This document shows, piece by piece, positions 20,004 to 30,911 of a DNA stretch of 48,229 nt (its first letter is position 1; each line of letters starts with the position of its first letter). The stretch is from positions 131,697 to 179,925 of the forward strand of contig CABFPE010000758.1 of NCBI GenBank assembly GCA_900660155.1. Direction: 5' to 3'. Below the pieces are notes generated by a model. The model was not told the DNA's origin. It saw nothing but the letters and a program-made list of their open reading frames with translations, and searched no databases. The position numbers were made by a program, and so were the translations under genes. Source of the DNA: Hofstenia miamia (Eukaryota; Xenacoelomorpha; Acoela; Hofsteniidae).

Positions 20004-20142
20004 TTAAAAATTAAACTGTGCAGGAGAAAAAAAGTTGTTAGAAATAGAAACACTTACTGTCACGTTGGGATTTTGCTGATTGTGTAAGTGATGAGCAGAA
20101 TTGTTGAAATGCACAGAGGAATTATTCCAAGACTTGCTATCT
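20004..20142 (-). CDS. Candidate terminal exon of the same host gene, opposite strand
   Basis: On the minus strand a pyrimidine-rich acceptor (TTTTCTTTGTTTTAG) precedes one base that completes a codon, then 45 codons and TAA. The peptide starts DSKSWNNSSVHFNNS, has HHLHNQQNPNV in the middle and ends NNFFSPAQFNF. Its Asn/Ser/His-rich, aromatic-containing style resembles 9122-9230. The start phase exactly accepts the microexon 10771-10794 (GT+A gives Val) or, skipping it, exon 9122-9230 (GG+A gives Gly). The intron just upstream of it (20602-21615) is the inverted copy of the intron downstream of the microexon. A 42-nt GTAAGTG...CTGCACAG segment inside could be an optional intron, also in frame. 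Function unknown. Confidence 0.5.
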
Positions 20143-20601
20143 CTAAAACAAAGAAAATAACAAAACAATATATGGTCAAAATTAACAGAACACAATATAA
20201 AGAGAATGAAGAAAAACGCAACCAAGACGCGGGGTAAGTTATACGACACCAATTTAAGTGCCATAAATTTACTTAGATTCCTAAACTACCATATCTGATA
20301 CACTGGCAATGATAATATTGAATGCTCATTTGCAAGTAAAACCTAAATTTCATAAAAAATGAGGCAAATATACTTCGGTATTGGTTAAACATATCAAGAG
20401 AAAAACAATATCATTATTAGAACTATTAACTAACCACATACACTACCATTAATACACATTTAAATAATTAAAAGAAAACATGGGAATGTCGTTCCATACA
20501 TGCAATATTATACAATTAAATCTATTATAAGATCCATCTCATTATAAACGTTTATTAGCAAGAGTTTACAATAAAACAACTTACTGAATTTGTGATAATA
20601 A

Positions 20602-21615
20602 AAAAAAATCTTTAAAAACAGCTGGAAACGAAACTTCCAAACTAGTTTTCGGTAAATTTAAAGATACAGGAGCCTAACTGTAGTTGCTGACAATAATTAA
20701 TAAAGTATGCACACATCTACAACAACCTTGCTAATTATTCGAACTTGATAACATGTTTGAAAAAACTCTCGACAAATATAGCACTCACCAGTTTTGTGTG
20801 AATAACATTTTTAACTTAATTCATTGATGAAAATCGAAATAACAGGAAGATATTAGTACACTTTTTTTCTAAAAACCAGAAACATGGCAATAGTTATTTA
20901 AATGGAAACACATAGGGTATATTTGCATTTATATATATTAGAACTTGTAGTAAATGTATGCATTAACCTTAAGCACTAATCGCCAAATACTATGGAAAGC
21001 CAATAGCACCTATATCTAAAATTAAACACCTATGAAAAACTACAAGTTTAAATTAAGCAGAAGATATTTTGTGATAGTATTTTTGCTGGATTGGCTTGAT
21101 GTATTATATAGAAATACATCAAAGATTATGCAAACTAGTGATGCGCGGGTAATACGGGTACGGACTGGTAAGGATAAGCTTTCAATTCGGTTTATGAATA
21201 TCTAAAATAAGAATATTTTCACAAACAAAGTAAACAAAAAGTTTAAAAAATTAACTTACAATGAACGTGCATTGTGTTCTAAACTCAATTGAAAGTTTTT
21301 AAATTTCTGAAGTAGCAAGGAAAACTTCACTCTCGGGCACGTATAAAAAATTTCGTGTGCGGTTGCGTACGAGTAAGAAAATGTTTTTTGAAAAACCACC
21401 CACACATCACTAATGAAAATAAACCGTAAGCTTAATATTCATTGCACTAAAATATAATTGAACTAAGGTTGGGATCGTTAGCATAAGAATAAAGCAACAC
21501 TCAGTCGTAAAATGTAAGCTAGGAAAGCAAGTGATGAGTTTTTTAACGGAAAGTGGGTGCAGAGAGAAATACAATTAATGAAACAGTATCTCCATGCCGA
21601 AGATGGAAGCATGCA
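20602..21615 (-). repeat. 1014-bp inverted repeat, right arm
   Basis: Reverse complement of 10841-11854. Beyond 21615 the sequence turns abruptly into LINE leader sequence, while beyond 10841 on the other side it continues into the microexon donor. Thus 21615/21616 is a breakpoint, either of the assembly or of a real rearrangement. Confidence 0.9.
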
Positions 21616-23165
21616 TGTAAATACATACAGCCCGTGTAAAGTCATCAAATGTATACAAAAGTGAACAATGGTGTGTAAGTCAGTAACAGATGAATCACTC
21701 ACCAAATGTATACAAAAGTGAACAAACATGGAAAATTTGGGGAAAGATGTGTGAAGAAAGGATAGCCGTGTAAAACTAATATATTAATATTGTATATTTA
21801 ATGGGGCAGGATTTTTAACGCCGTATTTTTTAATTTCGTATTTATTCCAATAGCATTGTTTCCAATAACTTCGCATTCCAAAAGCACCGTTTCCACTAAT
21901 TTCGTATTTCAATAATTTCGTATTTTTTAATTTCATATAAAATATACGATTTAAACATATTGTTGCATAAAAAACATTAAGCTTAGTACGAATTTGTTTA
22001 TAGAAATGCGAAAATTCACTTAAGGAATATTCAAAGGCGACAATCTGATGTATAAACAGTATCTGCTAAAAATTGTCTAAAATTTAAAGCTAGTTTCAAT
22101 TTTAATTAAATGTCATTTATATTGAAGCTGAATGTACCCTCAAAATATTTACAGGAGCTATATACCATATTAAAGCACGTATTATTTCCAATAAACTACA
22201 TTAAAAGTAGACAAAATTTCGTAAAATCTATGAATAAAATGTTATTATTGTTTATGACATATATACAAAATACGATACTACTGGAGTACAAAATACTAAA
22301 TTATTGGAAATGATGCTATTCGAATACGATATTAGTGGAATACGAAGTTATTGGAATATGAAATTAATGGAATACGATACTACTGGAATACGTAATTATT
22401 GGAATACGATTTTAAAAGAAAATTGAAATTTCCATTATACGAAATTAAAAAATACGACTTTAAAATACTACCCCTATTTAACGTGTATATGTATAAATTA
22501 TATTAACATTTTGCATGTATGATTTAGGTAATGATATTGCGAGCTGATTGCAACTACTTTTTTTGTTTAACTATGTTTAATATTTTCCACATGTATTAGT
22601 GAAATAGTTTTGTTTTTAGCGTGTATACTAGTTATTTATTTTTACTATTACCTATAAAATTCTACGTGCTTTTTATTATGAAAATTAATTATTGGTTGAA
22701 AAATTCGTGATACGATAAACATGTTACAATGATTTTTGACAAAAGCAATTTTGAAAGTTTCCCGGATTATACTCTAAGCTTCTTGAAATTATGGAAAATT
22801 AGTTTGTAATATTATGTGTATGTATCCCGAAAGGGGTTGTTATAATAAGGTATATATTAACATGGCGTAATGCAAACAAATGTGATATTATCAAAGTGAA
22901 ATTACTCATACCAAAAAGTGGCCCTAACATGTAAATCAATTAAAAGCATTACTAATTGAAATCCATTAGTAGACATACTTAAAAATATCTGACGTCACTG
23001 AAAATCCATTAGCGGAGATGTCAAAACATTTGTCAAGTAGAATGACTCACTAATTAACATTTGCAAACACCCCCTTGATATCGCAGAGCTCAAGGTCATT
23101 TTGTGAGACAGGGTCTCGTCTTATCATACTACTGCCACCACTGTGAAGAAATTTTGATTTGTATT
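21616..23165 (+). mobile_element. LINE copy C: leader and first codons of ORF1 only
   Basis: After removal of the MITE at 21803-22474 the sequence aligns with the right-arm leader of copy B (for example GTGTAAGTCA... at 21660, TGTATAAATTATATTAA at about 22490, CCCTAACATGTAAAT at about 22922, the CACTAATTAA region at about 23050). It ends with codons for SYYCHHCEEIL at about 23125-23160, matching the start of ORF1 in copy A (YCSLCEA). It then runs into the 3' end of copy A, which reads in the opposite direction. Confidence 0.7.
21803..22474. mobile_element. 672-bp MITE with inverted arrays of CGTATTCCAATAA-type units
   Basis: The ends GGGGCAGGATTTTTAA and the inverse of GGGGTAGTATTTTAAA form terminal inverted repeats that continue with TCGTATTTTTTAATTTCGTAT. 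The flanks TATTTAAT (21795-21802) and TATTTAAC (22475-22482) are an 8-bp TSD with one mismatch. The related leader in copy B (about 32420-32450) shows the uninterrupted site. Both halves hold several 16-18-bp units of the type TTTCCANTAATTTCGTA in opposite orientation. No transposase is encoded; the small frame at 22110-22313 is not convincing. Confidence 0.8.
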
Positions 23166-23189
23166 TATTTTATTCTTTTCTGTGATCGA

Positions 23190-23982
23190 TAAAATCGCAT
23201 CAGACTGAACTTAGGACGAAATCCAAATTGATTACTTTATAAAATTTTATTGCCATTAATAAACTTATACATTTGTGCAGCTAGAAGTTTTTCAACTATT
23301 TTTGAGAAAGGGTGTGTTATGCTAATTGGTTGGTAGTTCATAGGAAATAGTGGTTCTCCTTTTTTATATAATGTTGAAATATCAGATTGCTTTGGTTGAA
23401 TGCTACAAGTAGGTCTTCAGCAAAAATATAAAATATTTTTTAATTATCCAATACAGTAGGTTTTTCTATCCACAAGATTTATTAGCATCTAGTTTATTAG
23501 TAAATTTCTAAGATCATGATAGGAAATTAAGTTGAAATGAAACTGTTCCCTTATTTGTATATCCGATTGTTGAGATGTAATGTTTCCTTTTCCTTCAAAT
23601 TTAAAATTGAATTTACCCATATTTTCAAAATTTATGTTTAAAATGTTTGCGATATCCTTCATATTCTTGTACATCTTATCATGTTTGATTCTCTCAATGC
23701 TTATATTTAGCCCCTTAGTTTTACCCATGCTTTTATTGAGAAAATTCCATTTTTGGATAGATTTCTTTAGCGTTTGAAGTAATCCTTTAACTTACATTCA
23801 TAATTAAATTTGCGGCTCTTTTTGATTAATTGCTTAGCGTGTTCATAATTAGTCCAATTAAGATTGATGGGATCCGATTTCACAAGTTCAAAGAGTTTAT
23901 TTTTTTTAATTACCAGGTCCTTAATCAAGTCGGAATCACGGGGTTTGTTAATCACTGGCCTTAATTTAGTGCTAATTAACAT
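23190..23982 (-). pseudogene. LINE ORF2 linker and first reverse transcriptase blocks
   Basis: 23982-23767 and 23728-23489 encode the basic linker (KLRPVINKPRDSDLIKDLV, NWTNYEHAKQLIKKSRK, IANILNINFENMGK). In another frame, 23370-23190 gives KKGEPLFPMNYQPIS, FSKIVEKLLAAQMY and NQFGFRPKFSL, the fingers blocks of the reverse transcriptase. The palm is absent because copy C begins here in the opposite direction. Confidence 0.7.
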
Positions 23983-24144
23983 TGTTTAACATTGTTTAAT
24001 GCTTTGGTCATTTCACAAGTGATGAATTTTAACATACTATTGGCATCATTAAAAGTGTAGGTTATATTAAAGGATATATTCTTCAAGAGGTGTATAAATT
24101 TTTGCTCATTAAGGTTGCTAAAATCCTTAGAATAAATAACTTTC

Positions 24145-24600
24145 CTATTTTTGTCCTAAACTTATGGTTAGTAACATAAACGCAAAGATTGTGATCACTA
24201 AATGATTCATATATGTTTTGTAATTTTTACAACTATCGGATAAAAAGTAGTCAATTAAATTAGAAAATCTAGTTGGATTGTTTTTATTAATAGTTTGAAA
24301 ACCGAAAATATCACAAATGTGATCAATTCGCTTGGATTCAACAGAATTTAAGTAATTGGAATTAAAATCTCCTAAGACATTAACAATTTTTTTTTCAAGA
24401 ATGGAATATTCTAATTCTTCACTTTTGTGGTTATAAAGTTCAGAGATAAAGTTTTTATTTGGAATATAGCAAATGTTTATGAGCTCGTTGTTGTAGGAAT
24501 TTAAGAAAGATTCTAATTCAATCCACATATTTTCGAATATTTCATGATTGAATTCTAAATCTTTCCGTTTTGATTTTAAAAATTTGGAAATTAGTATCAT
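24145..24600 (-). CDS. LINE ORF2 endonuclease, partial
   Basis: The 151-codon frame carries IFENMWIELESFLNS, NICYIPNKNF and VLGDFNSNYL (catalytic G-D-F-N), then RFSNLIDYFLSDS corresponding to 'T-S-x-I-D-x-I-x-T'. The order and spacing are those of an apurinic-like endonuclease. It continues directly from the previous segment after a stop. Confidence 0.75.
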   Translation of the reverse strand: MILISKFLKSKRKDLEFNHEIFENMWIELESFLNSYNNELINICYIPNKNFISELYNHKSEELEYSILEKKIVNVLGDFNSNYLNSVESKRIDHICDIFGFQTINKNNPTRFSNLIDYFLSDSCKNYKTYMNHLVITIFAFMLLTISLGQK

Positions 24601-24940
24601 TAAACCGCCACCCCTATTTTTAAAATAAATATCGAAATAGCTAAAATTAGGATTACATAATGTTTTAGACTATCAGAATTGTTCAACAAGGTTTCAGTAA
24701 AAACATATATTGCGTTAATTCTGATTGTATATACCATTTGCATAAATTCATTGCGATTTGCACTAAGACTTCTAGCATTCATATAAATGATTTTAAAGTT
24801 GGCTTTGAATTTGCTGAGTACATCATTAATTCTATTTTTCGAAATTGTTGCCCTGGGTTACTTTCAATGTCTCCAGAAATAATTAGTCGAAATTTTAAAA
24901 GGATTTTAAATAATTACCTAGTAAATAATAGAATTTGACT
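24601..24940 (-). CDS. LINE ORF2 N terminus with 2A-like GDIESNPGQ and endonuclease start
   Basis: Open from an in-frame stop near 24920: a hydrophobic run (LFKILLKFRLIIS), then GDIESNPGQ at 24848-24874, then about 20 residues leading to FKIIYMNARSLSANRNEF and AIYVFTETLL, the endonuclease N-x-R-S-L and 'I-x-x-x-x-E-T' blocks. The motif matches the 2A consensus D-(V/I)-E-x-N-P-G-P except that the last residue is Gln. In known 2A peptides that final Pro is essential, so skipping is probably lost in this copy. The frame ends at 24600. Confidence 0.7.
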
Positions 24941-24974
24941 GCATAATAATTTGAATACACTTTTGTAATTTTTG

Positions 24975-25330
24975 TGGAGTTAAATATGAATTTTTTTAGG
25001 GATTCATGTATGGTTACATCAAACTCCCCTTTAAATAATATAGTAACAATAATTATAGTATACCAAAAACTGCACCTGAATTAGTTACTAGATCTTTGAC
25101 GAAAATGACTTGGGCGAAAACGTGATGAGATGAAGAAACTAAGCATTGCAGTGATGTAGAAGACTTGATACGACTGATTGTGTGATGAATTGCAAGTTTT
25201 CAGGAGTTAGGAGTGACATACCTTTTGAAGCTACTGAAGCATAATAATGAGATGAGTCAATATAAGGAGAACACTTAGAAGTGGGTCTGAAATGTGACTT
25301 GAGACAAGAGAACAGTGTAGAAAGACCTTT
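24975..25330 (-). other. Spacer between LINE ORF1 and ORF2
   Basis: No open frame of note on the minus strand. It is either the inter-ORF region or too decayed to read. Confidence 0.4.
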
Positions 25331-26099
25331 TCAAGGCAAGTGAATGCCATCCTTTGCAAAGAGTTCAACATCTATTGTGCAGTGATTGATCAAAAAATGT
25401 GAAAAGACTTCAATTATATGAATATTTGGAGAAATGAAGGATCTTATGATTTTGTTACATTCTTGAATGGTGTAGTTCTTCTTCAGGAGATTGCATGAAG
25501 GGACTGGTGTAATTTCGGCAAGATGAATATGAAGAGGTGAGAACTCTTGACGAGCTGAAGTGATAAGTTGATATAGAGATTGCTTAAACTGCCGAGGATT
25601 GTTCAAGGAATCGATGAGGCCTGTGTTAGTGATGACGTGTTAAAGCCATTGTGGTGTGTGGTTTTTTACTTTTTTGTTGAGCTCTTGTGTGCTGTGTCCT
25701 TGATAGCTGTGAACTGTTGTAGTGATATGCGTAGTCTGTTTTCTGATGATGTGTTGGAAGTGGCGGATGTTGATGCAGATGATGGCTGTACTTCGGAATC
25801 TTTAGATTTTATTGCAGGTGACAAAGTAAAGATTTCTGTTTCATTTAAAGATTCTGATTCTGCTGAATATATATGAGACATATGAGTGGATTCTGTTTCA
25901 GTAGAGATGTCTGTAAGATCTTGAATGCACTGACGGAAAAGAACTAGAAGAGCTTTGGAAGAATTACTTTGATTAAGTCAGCAAAACATTTGATGTAGCA
26001 GCGTCTTATTTTAGCCTCAATGAAAACAGAATCCACGTCCAGTATTGTAGCACCAGCGAATAAGTCATTAATTACTGCTTCACAGAGAGAACAGTAGTT
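25331..26099 (-). pseudogene. LINE ORF1: zinc-finger-like N terminus and SGNH esterase-like domain
   Basis: Three frames in order. 26099-25944 starts YCSLCEAVINDLFAG and contains further Cys residues, like the start of a PHD-type finger. 25881-25666 is a Ser/Thr-rich linker. 25660-25331 holds HVITNTGLIDSLNN, HLAEITPVPS and ELFAKDGIHLP; the last is the D-G-I-H block with the Asp and His of the SGNH hydrolase triad. ORF1 proteins of CR1/L2-type elements are known with PHD and esterase domains. A frameshift and at least one stop separate the parts, so the gene is broken. Confidence 0.65.
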
Positions 26100-28870
26100 A
26101 TAATAAAGCAGTCCCAAATTTCACGTTTTGGACACTCTGACTCACTAATATCAAGGAGTTGGTTTAATTAGTGACTCACATACTTGACATTATTCCCAAC
26201 TAATGAATTTTCAAGGAGATGGTTTAATTAGTGATTTATAACATTTACAGGCTGAATCATTTTTTTGACATTTACTGGGTGATTGATTTTTTACAATGAT
26301 TCATTTACATGTTAAGGCCAATTTAGTTTACAATCACATGTTTTACTTTAGTGACTGATTTCTTTGCATGTTTTTTTGTTAATATACCTGGCTATATCAC
26401 ACATTATGCACACTTACATGTGTTTTTGTATAATACACAGGGTTTATATCGCTTTTGTGATAATGACTAATATTTTTCCTATCCATATAAATTCATAGCA
26501 TTTCAACTGTTTACAATGTACAATGTTTAATTCACAATCATTACATGTAAAAGCTCCATTTCGTTTTCAAAGTACACTTTTGTTGTAAAAAATTTCATAT
26601 GTTTAATTCATTTTCACAAAATAGGGAAAATATTTGTTATACTTAAAGGTATAATACACGGTAAAATCAAGCTAAATTTTTCAGAAAGAGTAGAACATGG
26701 TTTATGTATAAAAACAAATTAACTTTACAAACATGTGAAATATAAACTTATACATTAAAATCAAAACGTCGTTTTATGCATAAAGACTCAATTTCATTTC
26801 CTAATAATTATACATGCAATGTTATTAAAATAATTTATACACACATGTGTTTCAATATACAATATTATTATACATTAGTTTTTACACTTCAATCTTCTTC
26901 TCTCTACATGTTGTAGACTGATACATCTTTTCTCGACTTTCCACGTTTTTTTCAATTTATTTTGGTTTATAGGGATTTACATAGCTGTGTTTGTTACATG
27001 GGTTTTCCAGCTTTCACTGCTTTATCAACTTTTGTATGTTTTTTCACTTTATTTTGGTTTATGACTTTGTGTGGCCGCATACTTTACATGGGGTTTTCTG
27101 CTTTTGTAACTTTAAAAGGTAAATACAATGACACATTTGTTATTCATAGTTGATGATGATTTTTCCATCAATAGATATGATTTCCAATTGTTAAATTTGT
27201 CTCTGTGATGCATTCACCATTCTAAACATACAATTGTTTGTAAATAGTTCATTATTCATATGCAAAAATACAAGTGCATGGTATTTAAAAGTTAGAAAAA
27301 TACAAGTGAAATTTTACAAGGCAAAAACAATGTACATAAATTCGGATTGTTAGTTAAAAATATAAAAATAAACAAAATAATTCCATTCAGTCAATTGCAA
27401 TTAAACAAAATGCGATTAAAAAAATTTGAGTTCTAATAATTCAAAATTTGTAATTTAGTTGATAGTTAACAACTACTACTTATAAATATTTCCAATCAGT
27501 CAATTGCAAGTTAAAGAAATAAAACAAAATGCAATTAAACAAAATACCTGGTAAAACATTAGTGCATATAAACTTATTTAAAAGGAAAAACGTGTTTAGT
27601 GAAAAATGTGAAATATTACATAAATTTGCATAAGTGAATAAAACAATACCAGATTTAAAATTGTTTAAATCAAAATGTGTATGATGGAAATAGAGATAAT
27701 ACAAAAAATGTGTATAAACACATAAAACAATACCACATATAAAACCTTTTCAAAAGGAAGAAGTATATAAGGTATCTAGTTATTCTTTGTGGAGATGAAT
27801 TTGAAAAATCATTAGCCCAATTTGCTTTGTTGTTATAGTAATCTTGAGACAGAGTTGATGCATTCAAAAAGCCCTTACCCACTTCAATCTCTGAGCTATC
27901 ATGATGGCAATTTCCACTAAACTTTTTTTACATTATGATGCAAAGTAACATGCAATGACAATTCCAAATGTCAAGAACTTTTCTCTCTGTAAGGTATGAT
28001 GGGTTGACTCAACAATTATCCATGAGGAAGTACCAATTTAATTCCATCTGCTAAAAGTAGCACCTCCTTAATTCAATAATTGTAAAAACAAACACACTAC
28101 CATGACATAATAAAATGGCTGCTTGTAATAATTCCTTTTTACTAATGGTGGGCCAGTAAAACACTTGAGAAAGCAAGATAAAAATGTGTATACTTGGAAT
28201 AGTTCCTATTTACTAATGCAGGGTAATAACACACTCAAGAAAGTCAAGTAAAAATGTGATAAACATAAAATGAAATATATAACACTGGGAGGAAACACGA
28301 ATTATTTGAAACTTTTTCTTTGGTTTTTAAAAAATTATATAAGTTGACGATTTTTCCATTGATAGATATCACCTCCAATCATTACATTTGTAAACCCTGT
28401 GATGCATTCACCACTCTAAACATATAAATGTTTGTAAATAGTGAATTATTCACACCCAAAAATACATGCACATGATATTTAAAAGATGGAATTTTTAGGG
28501 ACAAAATATTCATAATACTCAAACATCACAGGTATAATATATGATACAAACAAACTAGTAGATAGAAAAATAAACATGGGGGTATGCATAAAAGCAATTT
28601 AGCATTTACAAACATGAAATATAGACTTACACATTAAAATCAAAACATAGATTTATGCATAAAGTTGAAATTTCATTTCATAAAAAATTATACATGTAAT
28701 GTTATTAATATAATATATATACACAAGCATTTCAATATACAATATTATACTATTTTTTACACCGTGATCTCTTTTGTTGAATTTTGGGGAGTGTACACAT
28801 TTGCAAATTTGTTGAATTACACACCTTTTTCAGCTTTATTTGGTTTATGGGATTTTATGTATTTACATAA
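26087..28870 (-). repeat. LINE leader, left arm of a 7-kb palindrome
   Basis: It pairs in inverted orientation with 30912-33230. Clear pairs are 26140-26370 with 32930-33180, 26640-26880 with 32420-32690, 27540-27780 with 32040-32390, and 27900-28870 with 30912-31880. It contains an extra segment (about 26900-27530) absent from the right arm, and internal direct copies (26640-26990 resembles 28500-28870), so the leader is built from tandem units. TACATG-type words recur throughout. No coding potential is seen. Confidence 0.8.
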
Positions 28871-30911
28871 AAAAATAAATTAGTAGACACACAAATCATG
28901 TAATTAACCAAAGTAAACTAATAATAAACTTAGTCAGTGAATAATGACAGGTGTGCATGCAGGTCTGGGAGAGGGCAATGTGTTTTGAATGTTGATTTTT
29001 GTTTTATTGGGGAGATACATTATTGCTTTGTACATGTTTTACAAAATTTCTTAGTGGTTTCTAGCTCTCACATTTTTTTGTAAGCATCTTGTTTATGATT
29101 AATACAAAATATTTATCATGTAGATTTATCTGCCTCTACTATCTAGCCATGTAGTTGATTATTTCATATCAGTGTACAAATTTTTGTTATAAATGAATTT
29201 ATACATTATTGGTTTTCCAGCTATATTCATTGATGTATTACATTACATTATACATGTTTTGCTATAAGCAAGATTATATGTGGTATTGGTTTATGGGTCT
29301 ATTTACATTTTTGTATTCTCTCTTTTCATTATACATGTTTTTGTTTTAAAACAGTTTTATGCATTATTGGTTTATTTAAATTATGCATATTGAATTACTG
29401 TAGCATCATCCAACAAATAAGCTGTTAAGAAAGAAAGTCATTTAAAGAAACTTAAGATCAAATTTAAAATGTGATTAGAAATAGATTATAAAACTATTAT
29501 CAACTTAAATTTGTTTGTATAATGCAACCAAGAAATATTAGTGCAATTAATTCTGAATTTGTATTTGTTGATCCTACTAATTTTGGCAAAACAAAGGGGG
29601 TGAAATCACTTCCATTATTTTTAGCCATATTGGCAGATGAACAATTCAAATCTTGAAATCAACAGTTACTTTTTCCAGTTAGTTATAAATAGATTCAATT
29701 TAGTTGTAACAATTGATAAAGAAATTCTTTTACTTGTTTTGTTGATATTATGATTTTGACTAAATGAAGGGGCAACGTCACTTCCATTATTTTTAGCCGC
29801 CATCTTGGCAGATGGTAGATTTAAAATTTGAAATCAACAGGTACTTTTTCAAGTGAATATAAATAGATTCAATTTGATTGTAACAATTGATAAAGAAATT
29901 TCTTTGGAATTCTTACATTGATTTCTTATTACAGTTTCATTATTTAATATGATGTCAAGCTAAATGAGTTGCTTTTAGTAGTGGTTTGGATCCATCATGG
30001 GAATGATTCTAGGTTCCTTGTGCCAAGCCATGAAAGTGCACTTAGGTTAGGATTACAGTTTGGAATTTTTACTATCATTTAGCTGACTATCAATCTTTCT
30101 CTTACATGTATTAATGATAACAAGTTTGAGATAAGGCTATTAAGCCAAACTTAGGAATTTATATTACATTGTTTTAGACCTACATTAATGACAATAATGT
30201 GACCAATGATGTGACAAAGCATGTATGTATGTGTCAATTATTACATGTAGGATAGGAAGCTGCTAGATATTTAATTAATTTCCTAAAGTCAATATATTTT
30301 GGTAATGGCTAAATACAATATTAAGTAAGCAGCTAGTAACAATTCAGGTTGCAAGTATACAGTAAACTTTACAATTAGAGACTAAGTCAAGTTGTGTCTT
30401 GTCTTGAGTAAGCACTAAGCTAGGATAGGGTACACATAAGCTAAGTCACTGAGCTGAGAGGTGGAACTCATTCAACTGGAACATAGAAAGGTGATTGTTA
30501 CTGAATATGGAGATTCATCTCAAGCAGATGCCCACTTACCAACAACTGGAAATGATGCTGTGAAGTTTTGTCACCTAAATAGTGTTTATTATATATATCA
30601 TCTGTTAATTACAGTTAATGGATTTAATAATGTAGAAGTGAAGCAGTATGAGAATAGTACATCACTACCTGCTAACATATCATTCTAATTATAACAGTAT
30701 AATACAGAAGCCAGATGACAAAGCCAGGTAGAGGATGTTACATTGCTAGATTCAAATTCTTTGTAAGCATTTTGCTTTTGAATTTAACTTATAGCTCACT
30801 GCATGCATTTACAAGTTTATATATTTACAACAATGTTGGAGCATGCTAAGGAGTTGTGACTAATTTTGCAATGCAATACAATGGAATAGTGGAAAGCCAT
30901 GTAATGCATGC
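28871..30911. other. Centre of the palindrome
   Basis: This region is between the two leader arms. Parts (about 29270-29390) are again leader-like in the orientation of the right arm. It holds a tandem duplication at 29585-29915 and one unrecognised 75-codon frame at 30461-30688 (MELIQLEHRKVIVTEYGD...). I see no transposase, splice sites or other domains. Confidence 0.5.
29585..29915 (+). repeat. Tandem duplication, unit about 170 bp
   Basis: Two consecutive copies share CACTTCCATTATTTTTAGCC, TTGGCAGATG, TTGAAATCAACAG, TATAAATAGATTCAATTT and GTAACAATTGATAAAGAAAT in the same order, with small differences. Confidence 0.75.

Larger units (their letters stand above)
23165..28870 (-). mobile_element. 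LINE copy A: near full-length CR1-like element
   Basis: Read on the minus strand: a leader of at least 2.7 kb (28870-26100), ORF1 with an N-terminal Cys-rich start and an esterase-like domain (26099-25331), a spacer, ORF2 with a 2A-like motif (24848-24874), endonuclease, linker and the first reverse transcriptase blocks (to about 23190). The palm with the catalytic box is missing, so it is 3' truncated or fused to copy C. Several stops and frameshifts are present. Its leader is the inverted partner of the leader of copy B. Confidence 0.75.

Noticed and set aside
20770..20830. A further microexon before the GTGAGT donor at about 20791 (minus strand)
   Set aside because: The acceptor is weak and the 26-nt length would break the frame between the microexon and the terminal exon.
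21803..22474. CRISPR-like array of short repeats
   Set aside because: Units are in opposite orientations, without regular spacers, in a eukaryotic MITE with terminal repeats and TSD.
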